Source of the DNA: JBBIMP01 sp037444305
GTDB taxonomy: Bacteria > Acidobacteriota > UBA6911
Direction: 5' to 3'
DNA: 64,000 nt
Assembly (NCBI GenBank): GCA_037444305.1
Contig: JBBIMP010000012.1
Location: 137,977-201,976, forward strand
Positions 26,520 through 37,644 of this stretch are shown here, piece after piece. A program made the translations under genes and the position numbers. The notes under the pieces are model-generated. The model was not told where the DNA came from and ran no database searches. It saw only the letters and a list, made by a program, of their open reading frames with translations. The first letter of the stretch is position 1, and each line of letters opens with the position of its first letter.

Positions 26520-27647
26520 ATGGAAATTGATGACCTGTTGCGTGTTATGGTTTCCAAGGGCGCCTCTGACCTTCACGTCAAGGTAGGCTCCTTTCCACAC
26601 ATCCGGCTAAACGGCGAATTGGTACCGCTCGGGAACTTTGGCAAGATCTCCAAGGAAGATTCCCTCATGATGGCTTTCTCCATCATGAACAATAAGCAGA
26701 AGCAGCGGTTTCGAGATTCGGCCGAGGTGGATCTGGGTTATGGGCTTAAAGGACTCGGCCGGTTCCGTGTCAACGTCTTCCAGCAGAGAGGCAGCGTTTC
26801 GATTGCGGCGCGTGCAATTCCCGTCAGCGTCCTGGGATTCGAGGATCTATTCCTGCCGAGGATTCTGGAAAAGATCGCCATGGAGCCTCGCGGCCTCGTG
26901 CTGGTCACCGGCACCACGGGGAGCGGCAAATCGACTACCCTGGCCGCCATGCTCAATTTTATCAATGATAATACCACTCGTCACATCATCACCATCGAGG
27001 ATCCGATCGAGTACCTCCACATGGACCGCATGAGCATCATCAGCCAGCGCGAGGTTTCTGTGGACACGGCCGGTTTTGGGGAAGCGCTGAGGAGCGCGCT
27101 GCGCCAGGATCCGGATGTGATCCTGGTGGGCGAGATGCGCGATCTCGAGACCATCGAGACGGCGCTCCTTGCGGCCGAAACCGGACACCTGGTTTTCAGC
27201 ACGCTGCACACACTCGACGCACTGGAAACCATCAACCGCATCATTGCGGTTTTCCCCTCCGACCAGCAGCGCCAGATCCGCCTTCAGCTGGGCATGGTGC
27301 TCAAGTCGGTGATTTCCATGCGCCTTATGAGACGGTCGGATATCCAGGGGCGCGTGCCCGCCATCGAGGTAATGGTCGTTACGGAGTACATCAAGAACTG
27401 CATCCTCGACCAGGAAAAGACGAGGATGATTCCGCAGGCCCTTGCTGCCGGCACCTCGCAGTATGGCATGCAGACGTTCGACCAGTCGATATTCGAGCAC
27501 TACAAGGCCGGCCGTATCAGCTACGAGAACGCGCTGCAGTATGCGACCAATGCAGACGAGTTCAAGCTCAGGGTGCAGGGTATTTTCACCACCAAGGACG
27601 CGGCGCTCCATGCGATGGAAGAGGACCTGCGCAAATCCGGCGTCTGA
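26520..27647 (+). CDS. pilT: type IV pilus retraction ATPase PilT
   Basis: A 375-residue secretion-type ATPase that powers pilus retraction and twitching motility from the cytoplasmic face of the inner membrane. It begins with the PilT pattern DDLLRVMVSKGASDLHVKVG. The Walker A is GTTGSGKST (from residue 131), the Asp box is THTL/HIITIEDPIEY, and the Walker B region is VGEMRDLETIETALLAAETG followed by HLVFSTLHT. I start at the ATG at 26520, which follows GGAAGGA. No other pilus gene is in the window. recX starts on the last base of its stop codon. Confidence 0.92.
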   Translation: MEIDDLLRVMVSKGASDLHVKVGSFPHIRLNGELVPLGNFGKISKEDSLMMAFSIMNNKQKQRFRDSAEVDLGYGLKGLGRFRVNVFQQRGSVSIAARAIPVSVLGFEDLFLPRILEKIAMEPRGLVLVTGTTGSGKSTTLAAMLNFINDNTTRHIITIEDPIEYLHMDRMSIISQREVSVDTAGFGEALRSALRQDPDVILVGEMRDLETIETALLAAETGHLVFSTLHTLDALETINRIIAVFPSDQQRQIRLQLGMVLKSVISMRLMRRSDIQGRVPAIEVMVVTEYIKNCILDQEKTRMIPQALAAGTSQYGMQTFDQSIFEHYKAGRISYENALQYATNADEFKLRVQGIFTTKDAALHAMEEDLRKSGV

Positions 27648-28133
27648 TGGAGGGCTCGACGTACGACCAGCTTCTGCGGATTGCGGGCAAGATCCTATCC
27701 TCCCGACCGCATAGCCGAGGCGAGCTGAAGCAAAAGCTGCAAAAACTCGCCGAAGAGGATACCGTGCGGCGGGTTCTGGACCGGCTGCAGGAACTCGGCC
27801 TGCTCAACGACGAAAATTTTGCCTATAATTTGGCCTGCCGCAGATTGGCGCGAGATGGCTGGCTGCCAGACAAAGTATGCCAGTTTCTGGCTCGCCGGCA
27901 CGTCGAAGCCGGATTGGCGCGCGTCACTGTGGATCGGGCGCTCGCCGCGATCGGCGAACGGGAGGTGGTGCGCCGCCTGCTCGAACGGAGGCTGCGCAGC
28001 GCCGAAGCGGCGGAGGACCCCCGGCGCGTCTCCCGGCTTTACCGGTCGCTGTTGGCGGGCGGCTTCACGGTGGAAATCGTGCGCGATGTTCTGAAGCCGC
28101 GTGTGCCGCCCGCCATATGGCAGGAAATGGAGG

Positions 28134-28144
<11 letters not shown>
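27647..28144 (+). CDS. recX: regulatory protein RecX
   Basis: A 165-residue, all-helical modulator of RecA filaments. It has the three-helix RecX repeats, for example SRPHSRGELKQKL, LQELGLLNDENFAYNLACRR and RDGWLPDKVCQFLARRHVEA. Its ATG overlaps the pilT stop (TGATG), and it overlaps alaS by 11 bases. recA itself is not present, but recX directly before alaS is a familiar order in bacteria where recA-recX-alaS form a group. Confidence 0.86.
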
Positions 28145-30785
<2,641 letters not shown>

Positions 30786-30865
30786 TTGGTCTTTTCCCGT
30801 TTCTCGCTCATCTAACATGTGGTGAGCCATAGGTATTTCGAGCCTGCTACAAGGGGAGTCTTGAC

Positions 30866-31615
30866 TTGCTGATTCGCTGCATCGGGTGGCTACTTCTTGG
30901 ACTGATATTCCTCTCAGGGGTAACCACGGGCAATGCCCAGACGCTGTATAGCTATGTCGATGGCAATGGTATCCGCAACTTGACCAATATCCCGCCCGCC
31001 AACTACGGACCCGGGATCATCGTGTCGCACGAATCACCCGCTCCGGCCGAAACATTGGAAAAGCCAACCGCAAAAAGCAGGTCAACGGTATACGACCCGA
31101 TCATCGCCAGGTATGCCGAGGTATACGGCCTGGATGCGCACCTCATCAAATCCATAATCGCCACTGAATCCGCCTTCAATCCTAAGGCAGTCTCGCCCAA
31201 GGGAGCCATGGGGCTTATGCAGTTGATGCCCGCAACAGCCGCGCGGCTCGGTGTAAGAAATCCATTTGATCCAGAAGACAACATTAGGGGGGGGGCCGAG
31301 CACCTGCGCGCGCTGCTCGACACTTTCAATAACGATTTGCTCCTGAGCCTGGCAGCCTATAATGCAGGCGAGAATCTGGTTCAGCGGATCGGGCGCATTC
31401 CCAACATCAGGGAGACCCACGATTACGTCAGAACTGTCACCGAACGCTACGGCAACCGCCAGACGCCCTCCGCGACCCAACCCGATCCCCCGAGGCCGGT
31501 TACTTACCGGTATTTGGACCACAATGGCGTGCTCCATATCAGCAACATCCCACCGGTTGACCGCATTGGACCGTACCAGGGCCCGGGATATGCAGCCCCA
31601 ACTTCTCCGCGCTGA
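30866..31615 (+). CDS. lytic transglycosylase with two flanking DUF4124-like motifs
   Basis: A 249-residue exported Slt-type murein lyase that cleaves the MurNAc-GlcNAc bond and leaves 1,6-anhydro ends. A signal peptide (residues 1-24) ends at GNAQ. The SLT domain has its catalytic Glu101 in IIATESAFNPKAVSPKGAMG, then LMQLMPATA and LSLAAYNAGE. Short related motifs, LYSYVDGNGIRNLTNIPP before the domain and YRYLDHNGVLHISNIPP after it, look like DUF4124 elements. The start is TTG with AAGGGGAG seven bases ahead. Confidence 0.88.
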   Translation: MLIRCIGWLLLGLIFLSGVTTGNAQTLYSYVDGNGIRNLTNIPPANYGPGIIVSHESPAPAETLEKPTAKSRSTVYDPIIARYAEVYGLDAHLIKSIIATESAFNPKAVSPKGAMGLMQLMPATAARLGVRNPFDPEDNIRGGAEHLRALLDTFNNDLLLSLAAYNAGENLVQRIGRIPNIRETHDYVRTVTERYGNRQTPSATQPDPPRPVTYRYLDHNGVLHISNIPPVDRIGPYQGPGYAAPTSPR

Positions 31616-31673
31616 ATCCGCCGACGGGATCCTCCTAAATGACCTAATATCAATAGCTTCCGTTTGGTCATTC

Positions 31674-31702
31674 TTGACAGCCCCCTGCGGTGGAAATACA
31701 AT
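31674..31702 (+). promoter_or_regulatory. sigma70-type promoter for the amidase gene
   Basis: TTGACA (31674-31679), a 17-base spacer and TACAAT (31697-31702). Predicted transcription starts near 31709, about 35 bases before the GTG start and its GGAGGG site. Confidence 0.72.
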
Positions 31703-31743
31703 ACGCGCGACTCTGGCGCCTTGGCGGTTTGGAGGGCCGTAGC

Positions 31744-33768
31744 GTGGCTTACAGAATTGTCATTTTATGTGCGTTCGCCCTGGCCGCCTCGCCCGGACGG
31801 GAAGCATGGGCGGCAGGCCAGCTTTGGGATCGGGAGGGGGCAGCCAAAGCGTGGGTACGGGCGCAGGAAATCAGGCAAGACCTGCTCAGCAGGGCGGCGG
31901 CGTCCCCACAGGAGTATCTCGACTGCATCCGCTGGTTTCAGAAGGTTTATAGACTGGATCCGCACTACGCGCAGAGCGACGATGCCGTTTTTGAAGCAGC
32001 GGTGCTGCATAAGCATGTCGGCGAGTCCTTTGCCGAACCGGATCATCTCAGGAAGGCCGCCAAGCTGCTAAAATTTCTGACAGATGATTATCCAACGAGC
32101 CAACGCGCTCCGGAGGCGCTTCTGCTGCTGGGGAACTTGTATTCCGGGCCCCTCCAGGATCCTGCTGCCGCCCGAACCGCATACGATCTTCTGACCTCCC
32201 GCTTTAAACGATCAGCGGCTGCGGCCCGGTTTCGGGGGAGCGGGGTGGAGCGCAACCCAAAGGAGCAGGCTCCCTCGCACGCCAACTCGCAGCCCGGTCC
32301 CGAAGGATTGCCGGCGCGCGGCGACAGGAGCCGGCCGGCGCCCCTCCCCGCAGTGCTGAACAGGGTCGATCATTCCACGGCGCCGGATTTTACGCGGGTG
32401 ACCATAGAAACGAACGGTTACGTATCTTACAGCATACAGCGCCTGCAGGAGCCGGACCGGGTATTCTTCGACCTGGAGCACGTCATTCTCCCGAGGCACC
32501 TGCTCAACGCCGCCGTCTCCATCGAAGATCCCAGATTGAAGCAGATCCGAATGGGCCAGAATCAACCGTCAAAGGCCAGGATTGTCCTGGATCTGCAAAA
32601 GAACACAGACTACTCCATAACCGAACTGCGCGATCCGTTCAGGATCATAGTCCAAGTAGTTCCCCTCCGTGGAATTGCAGCGGAGGCAGCAGCGGGCACG
32701 CCGCAGCCGCGCATATCGTCCGATCCAAGAAGATCTGTTGCCGTGTCCCCTTCCACCGAGATCCCCGGTCGCTTGGAGAGCCCCAAGCCGGCCGAGGTGA
32801 GCTCTCGGCCGCCGGCAACAGCGCCTTCGTCCGCCCCGCCGCCTCGGGGCGCTTCCTTGTCCCCCGTTCCGGCTGCCAATCCGCCATCCACGGCCTCGAA
32901 ACCGCAGGCTCAGGCCGACACTCTGCGGTCGGCGCGCGGCGGCCTGGAGGTTCGTGCGGACCACGCCGGGCCCGCCCGGAGCCCGGAACCGGTAATTCAG
33001 CCCAAAATTTCCAGGCCTACGAGTCTTGGAAGCAGAACCGTGACCCGGTCTCTGGGACTCAAGGTCGGACGCATCGTGATTGATCCCGGCCACGGCGGAC
33101 ACGATTTGGGGACCGTCGGACCCGGTGGGCTTGTCGAGAAGGACCTTGTCCTCAAGCTGGCAATGGACTTGAAATCGATGCTCACGGAGCAGTTGGGGGC
33201 GGAGGTCATCCTTACGCGAGAGGATGACAGCTTCATCACACTCGAAGACCGCACGACCATCGCCAATGACAATCAGGCGGATCTCTTCGTTTCGCTGCAT
33301 GCGAACTACAGCCCCAGCAGGTCCACCAGCGGAGTGGAGACCTACTTTCTCGATTTCGCGAGGACGAAGGAGGAGCGGGAGGTTGCGGCCCGTGAGAATG
33401 CGGCGACCATGAGAACCGTAGGCGATCTCCAGGGATTGGTTGGCCAAATTGCCCGGGGAGAAAAGCTGGAGGAATCCCGGGAACTCGCCTCCATGATACA
33501 GAAGAATCTCTTTGGGGCAGCGCGTCAACTCCTCCCATCGACCAGGGATCGCGGGGTTCGCAGTGCGCCTTTTATAGTCTTGATCGGCGCGGAAATGCCC
33601 TCCATACTCGTAGAGGTGGCCTTCCTGAGCAATCCCGCCGACGAACGGGCCCTGAAACTGGACGAGAACCGGCAAATGGTGGCCACCGCGCTGCTGAACG
33701 GGATCGCGGCATACATGAAAACACTCGGCAGCGAAACGGCCCTTAACGGAAACTCGCCAATAAGATAA
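31744..33768 (+). CDS. N-acetylmuramoyl-L-alanine amidase, AMIN and TPR-like modules
   Basis: A 674-residue periplasmic murein amidase of the AmiC/amidase_3 type, which cuts septal peptide cross-bridges. A signal peptide is followed by a helical TPR-like region (about 25-160) and an AMIN domain (about 210-320, with DFTRVTIETNG, DRVFFDLEH and SKARIVLDL). A Pro/Ser/Ala-rich linker (about 325-430) leads to the zinc amidase. The zinc ligands and catalytic residues are H450 in DPGHGG, E465, H519 in SLHAN and E624 in ILVEVAFLSN. The GTG at 31744 is chosen for GGAGGG seven bases ahead. Confidence 0.92.
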   Translation: MAYRIVILCAFALAASPGREAWAAGQLWDREGAAKAWVRAQEIRQDLLSRAAASPQEYLDCIRWFQKVYRLDPHYAQSDDAVFEAAVLHKHVGESFAEPDHLRKAAKLLKFLTDDYPTSQRAPEALLLLGNLYSGPLQDPAAARTAYDLLTSRFKRSAAAARFRGSGVERNPKEQAPSHANSQPGPEGLPARGDRSRPAPLPAVLNRVDHSTAPDFTRVTIETNGYVSYSIQRLQEPDRVFFDLEHVILPRHLLNAAVSIEDPRLKQIRMGQNQPSKARIVLDLQKNTDYSITELRDPFRIIVQVVPLRGIAAEAAAGTPQPRISSDPRRSVAVSPSTEIPGRLESPKPAEVSSRPPATAPSSAPPPRGASLSPVPAANPPSTASKPQAQADTLRSARGGLEVRADHAGPARSPEPVIQPKISRPTSLGSRTVTRSLGLKVGRIVIDPGHGGHDLGTVGPGGLVEKDLVLKLAMDLKSMLTEQLGAEVILTREDDSFITLEDRTTIANDNQADLFVSLHANYSPSRSTSGVETYFLDFARTKEEREVAARENAATMRTVGDLQGLVGQIARGEKLEESRELASMIQKNLFGAARQLLPSTRDRGVRSAPFIVLIGAEMPSILVEVAFLSNPADERALKLDENRQMVATALLNGIAAYMKTLGSETALNGNSPIR

Positions 33769-33778
33769 TAACCGTCAA

Positions 33779-34891
33779 ATGAACCTAGCGACTTACCTGT
33801 TTTGGGCATTGGCAGCCGTGCTGTCGTTGAGCGCGCCCCTGTTTTCACAGACGGAATACGTTTCTTCGTCCTATTACCCGGCCGAACTGGAGTTCAGCGA
33901 ACTTGTGGGCCTGGCGGATGAAGTTCGAACCGAGAGCGTCCCGGATCTGCGGGGCATAATGCCGCCATTGCCCTTGAAAGAAATGGGCTTTGCCCTCTAT
34001 TCACGAAGGGTCTACCGGACTTCTCTCGGTGCGCCACTCAGGATTGAGATCTTCACCTTCGCCGACAGCGCCGGGAGTTTTTCTCTCCTCACCCATCTCG
34101 CCCCCGCTCCCTTGAGCGAGGGCCCTCCGGGCAATAAGACCGCGGTCGGCGGGGGCCTCCTGGTGTTCCAGCAGGGTCAGTTTCTCGTCCGCATTTCTGC
34201 CGGGGAGATGGAGGACCTGGCGCAGAGGGTGGCGCGGTCGATCAGCAACCGGATTGGACCCCGCGCAACGGATGTTCCGCAGCTCCTGAATCACCTCCCC
34301 GACGAGGGGATCCGGCCGGCATCTCTTCGATATATTGCGGGCACGGTTTCCCTTGAAGTGCCCACACACCGCGGGATCGCAGCCAGACTGGATTTTCCCG
34401 TAACGGTAGAAGCCGTTCATGTGGAATGCGAGCTGGCTGACACTACGGGAGTGCTCACGGTTCTGAGTTTTCCCACCATGCAGATAGCCGATGAATACTT
34501 CGAATCGGGTGTTCCCAATGAGAGCTGGCAGGACCTTCAGGGACTTCGGATTTATGCGCGTCGCGCCGGTCCGCTCATCGGAATACTCGCAGGCGGCTTC
34601 TCGCCCGCTTCCGCGGAGCGCCTCCTTGGCTCGCTGAAATATGCGTACACCGTCCAGTGGATTTACGATAAGAATAATCGAAGGGGAAAGACGGTTTGGG
34701 GGGTCCCAGTGGTGATTCTGGGAACGGTTGTTCGCTCCCTGCTTTTCGTGGCTTCACTGGCGGGATTATCCGTGCTTTTGGGTGCCGGATTTGCCGCCTT
34801 TCGCCTCGGACTTCGCCGGTATGCCCCCAACAATCCCCTGGACAGGCCGGAGCGAACAGAAATGATCCGGTTGAAAATAAATGAAGACTGA
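33779..34891 (+). CDS. exported protein with C-terminal membrane anchor, unknown function
   Basis: A 370-residue protein with an N-terminal signal peptide (FWALAAVLSLSAPLFSQ) and one C-terminal membrane helix (about 310-335, VVRSLLFVASLAGLSVLL) with a short basic tail. The large domain between would lie outside the cytoplasm and contains two similar halves of mixed alpha/beta character. This resembles DUF6599-type proteins, a link made from memory. It begins 10 bases after the amidase stop and overlaps the Crp-type regulator by 11 bases, so it belongs to that operon. Confidence 0.72.
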   Translation: MNLATYLFWALAAVLSLSAPLFSQTEYVSSSYYPAELEFSELVGLADEVRTESVPDLRGIMPPLPLKEMGFALYSRRVYRTSLGAPLRIEIFTFADSAGSFSLLTHLAPAPLSEGPPGNKTAVGGGLLVFQQGQFLVRISAGEMEDLAQRVARSISNRIGPRATDVPQLLNHLPDEGIRPASLRYIAGTVSLEVPTHRGIAARLDFPVTVEAVHVECELADTTGVLTVLSFPTMQIADEYFESGVPNESWQDLQGLRIYARRAGPLIGILAGGFSPASAERLLGSLKYAYTVQWIYDKNNRRGKTVWGVPVVILGTVVRSLLFVASLAGLSVLLGAGFAAFRLGLRRYAPNNPLDRPERTEMIRLKINED

Positions 34892-35558
34892 GCTCATTCG
34901 AAGAGTTCCCCTGTTCTCCACGCTGTCGGAACAGGAGTTCAGGAGCCTCGAACAGGTATTTCAGGTTAAGTCCTATCGGAAGAATCAGATCATCTTCCTG
35001 GAGGAGGAAACCGGCAATTACATGTATGTCGTCCTTGCCGGGAAGGTGAAGGTGACGAAGTCTACACCCGGGGGCAAGGAATGCATTCTGGCCATTCACC
35101 AGCCGGGGGATTTCTTCGGTGAAATGGCCCTCCTCGATGGCAAAACCTCACCGGCCACGGTTTCCGCGATGGAGGACTGCCGCGTTGCCACCATTCTCAG
35201 TGCGGATTTTCATCGGCTGCTGATGCGAAACGAAAAGGCCGTCCGGCAGATTATTCAGGTCCTGTGCGGCAGGTTACGCCACGTTTGGGGGCAGATCCAG
35301 GACCTGAGCTATAGCACCGCGGAGGCAAGAATCCGGGCTGGAATCCTGCAGTTGTCCAGGAAGCACGGGATCACGGATTCGCGAGGCATCATCATCGACC
35401 TGAAGATCACTCACCAGGAATTGGCGGAGCTGGTAGGTACCTCCCGCGAGACCGTAACGCGGACTTTGGCGCGTCTGCAGAAGGAAGGAGTTCTGTTGCT
35501 GGACAACCGAAGGATGGTCTTGCTCGATCCCAAACGGCTCATGTCCATCACCGATTGA
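34881..35558 (+). CDS. Crp/Fnr-family transcription regulator
   Basis: A 225-residue regulator. Residues 5-115 form a cyclic-nucleotide-binding-type barrel (GDFFGEMALLDGKTSPATVS), joined by a long dimer helix to a winged helix-turn-helix whose recognition segment is THQELAELVGTSRETVTRTL. The Fnr iron-sulphur cysteines are absent. The phosphate-cassette Arg of true cAMP receptors is replaced in GEMALLDGKTSPA, so cAMP binding is doubtful. The gene overlaps the preceding one by 11 bases and ends four bases from convergent ftsY. Confidence 0.88.
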   Translation: MKTELIRRVPLFSTLSEQEFRSLEQVFQVKSYRKNQIIFLEEETGNYMYVVLAGKVKVTKSTPGGKECILAIHQPGDFFGEMALLDGKTSPATVSAMEDCRVATILSADFHRLLMRNEKAVRQIIQVLCGRLRHVWGQIQDLSYSTAEARIRAGILQLSRKHGITDSRGIIIDLKITHQELAELVGTSRETVTRTLARLQKEGVLLLDNRRMVLLDPKRLMSITD

Positions 35559-35562
35559 TCGC

Positions 35563-36570
35563 CTATCCCGGGTGGCTGGCTGCGGCGTCTGCCTCGGTTG
35601 CGCCAGGCGCCTTGTCGAAGAACAGCGAATCAATGAATGTCCGGGGAGCGAAATCCATCAGATCATCGAGCCCTTCTCCCACGCCGATGTAGCTGACGGG
35701 AAGCCCCAATTCCTGCACGATGCCGAATAGAACGCCTCCTTTGGCCGTGCCGTCCAGTTTTGTCACTATCAGCCCCGTCACCCCTGCGGTCTTATAGAAC
35801 TCCCGGGCCTGCGACAGGCCATTCTGGCCCGTGGTCGCATCCAGGACGAGAAACACCTGGTGTGGGGCCCCCGCCATCTTGCGCGCGGCGACGCGCTTCA
35901 TTTTCTCCAGCTCCTGCATCAGATTGCCTCGGGTGTGGAGCCGGCCGGCGGTATCGACGATCAGAAGGTCATTTCCCCTTGCCTCAGCCGCCGCGATGGC
36001 ATCATGGAGCACGGCGGCAGGATCCGCTCCGGTCCGGCTCCGGATCAACTCACACCCAGACCGTTCGGCCCAAATGGCCAGTTGCTCAATGGCGGCGGGC
36101 CGGAATGTGTCGGCCGCGCAGATCAGAACCCTTCTCCCTGCGCCGGCCATTTTTGCTGCCAGTTTGCCCACGCTTGTGGTCTTGCCCGTCCCGTTGACCC
36201 CCACGACGAGCCAGATTTCCGGGCCTGAAACCGGAGCGGCGGGGGCCGTTCCGTGTTTTCCCTGGAAGATCTGAAGCATTTCCTCTCTGATCGCATCTCT
36301 GATTTCGCCCGCTGAGCCGAAGCGGTTCTGCCGCTGCATTTCGCGCAGTGACTTCATGATTCGATCGGTGGCCGTCACCCCGATATCCGCCCCGAGCAAG
36401 ATCTCCTCGAGATTTTCCAGGAGCGACTCATCGACCGCGGCGCGCCCCGCCAGCGCCGTTTCTATACGAGACACGAGATTCGCTTTGGTGGCTCCAAGGG
36501 CTTTCTTCATCCGGTCGAAGAAGCCTGTTACCCTGCCGCCGGTTTTTCCGGATTCCCTCTCAAACAGCAT
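35563..36570 (-). CDS. ftsY: signal recognition particle receptor FtsY
   Basis: A 335-residue GTPase that docks SRP-ribosome complexes at the inner membrane. It is a minimal NG-domain protein without the acidic A domain. The N domain begins FFDRMKKALGATKANLVSRI. The G domain has GVNGTGKTTSVGKLAAKM, DTFRPAAIEQL, DTAGRLHTRGNLM, TKLDGTAKGGV and the closing YIGVGEGLDDLMDF. ATGATG occurs at the start, and the second ATG (36570) is better spaced from AAGGAG. The birA stop lies inside this ATGATG. Confidence 0.94.
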   Translation of the reverse strand: MLFERESGKTGGRVTGFFDRMKKALGATKANLVSRIETALAGRAAVDESLLENLEEILLGADIGVTATDRIMKSLREMQRQNRFGSAGEIRDAIREEMLQIFQGKHGTAPAAPVSGPEIWLVVGVNGTGKTTSVGKLAAKMAGAGRRVLICAADTFRPAAIEQLAIWAERSGCELIRSRTGADPAAVLHDAIAAAEARGNDLLIVDTAGRLHTRGNLMQELEKMKRVAARKMAGAPHQVFLVLDATTGQNGLSQAREFYKTAGVTGLIVTKLDGTAKGGVLFGIVQELGLPVSYIGVGEGLDDLMDFAPRTFIDSLFFDKAPGATEADAAASHPG

Positions 36571-37631
36571 CATGTCTCCTTGGAGGCCGATCCCATGCGA
36601 ATGCTCACATCGGCGGCCAGAACGATCTCTTCTCTTCCCTCCGCGCCCCTGACTCTGAGCGCCCCATTTTCCGTCAGGCCGCAGGTCACGCCGTGTCGTT
36701 CGCCTTCGCTGTCGACTATGGAGACTGCTGTGTCTTTCCACATGCTGGAACAGCTCTTCCAGGCCTCGAGCACTGCGTGACTGTTGCCGTCCTGAAACAG
36801 CCCATAGAGGAGCTGGAAATGAAGGAGGAATCTCACCAGCAACCACCGGCGCGGGACCGCCAATCCAGCCTCGTGATTGAGCGCTGTGGCCGTGTGCTCA
36901 AGCGAAGGCGGTACGCACTCCCTCCCTACATTGACGCCGACACCGATGACAGCAGCCGATTCCCCGCTCTTTCCGGGCAGGCACTCCAGCAGTATTCCCG
37001 CCGCCTTTCTACCGGAGACAAGGACGTCGTTGGGCCATTTGAGGTCCACCGCCAAGGGCTTTTCCAGGAAAAACTCCCGGAACAAATCCCTGACCGACCT
37101 CGCCATTGCCGCAGAAGCTGCATGGGTCAGGACCACCCAGTGCCGCTGCGGTCGCAAGGGCTGGACGACAAATGAAAAATAGAGTCCCTGGCCGCGGCAG
37201 GCATGCCAGCTTCGACCTTGCCGGCCTTTGCCCGCGGTTTGGTGCTCGGCGAAGATCAGCAGTCCCTCAACGGCATTCCTCTTGCGCAGCCTGGCCAGGG
37301 CCTCTTCATTCGTTGATCCCAATTCGAAAAACCCGGTCACCTCGAGTTTCGGCCAGGCGATGGCCGGTGTTTCATTTTCGATCCATTTCGGTACCAGAGC
37401 ATCTGCATTTGGGCGAAGCGAAAGCAAATCGCCTTCGAGGTCGATATTGTGCCCCCACCGCCGGCACAGGTCGAGGTCGTGATTGACTTCGCGGGATGGG
37501 GCAATTCGCGCTCCGGCGGCCCCTGCCAGCGCGATTTGATTCAGGATTTCAGGAACAGCAACCGGTGCCATGAAAAAAGCCAAATCCTGGAATAGCAGCC
37601 TCTTCCCCCTGCCGCCAGGGATCTGAAGCAT
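36570..37631 (-). CDS. birA: biotin--[acetyl-CoA-carboxylase] ligase
   Basis: Activates biotin with ATP and attaches it to the carboxyl carrier protein. It has the catalytic blocks GSTNEEALARL, the biotin-AMP loop AGKGRQGRSWHA, LYFSFVVQPL, LKWPNDVLVSGRKAAGILLE and VIGVGVNVGR. About 95 residues precede the catalytic part. They contain a segment like the end of a BirA DNA-binding domain (GHNIDLEGDLLSLRPNADAL) but no clear helix-turn-helix, so repressor activity is doubtful. I start at the ATG at 37631; an ATG at 37571 is also possible. Confidence 0.9.
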   Translation of the reverse strand: MLQIPGGRGKRLLFQDLAFFMAPVAVPEILNQIALAGAAGARIAPSREVNHDLDLCRRWGHNIDLEGDLLSLRPNADALVPKWIENETPAIAWPKLEVTGFFELGSTNEEALARLRKRNAVEGLLIFAEHQTAGKGRQGRSWHACRGQGLYFSFVVQPLRPQRHWVVLTHAASAAMARSVRDLFREFFLEKPLAVDLKWPNDVLVSGRKAAGILLECLPGKSGESAAVIGVGVNVGRECVPPSLEHTATALNHEAGLAVPRRWLLVRFLLHFQLLYGLFQDGNSHAVLEAWKSCSSMWKDTAVSIVDSEGERHGVTCGLTENGALRVRGAEGREEIVLAADVSIRMGSASKET

Positions 37632-37644
37632 TTCCGTCGGGGAT

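Noticed and set aside
32569..33675. 368-codon minus-strand frame across the amidase gene
   Set aside because: Antisense shadow; the plus-strand amidase has all its zinc ligands.
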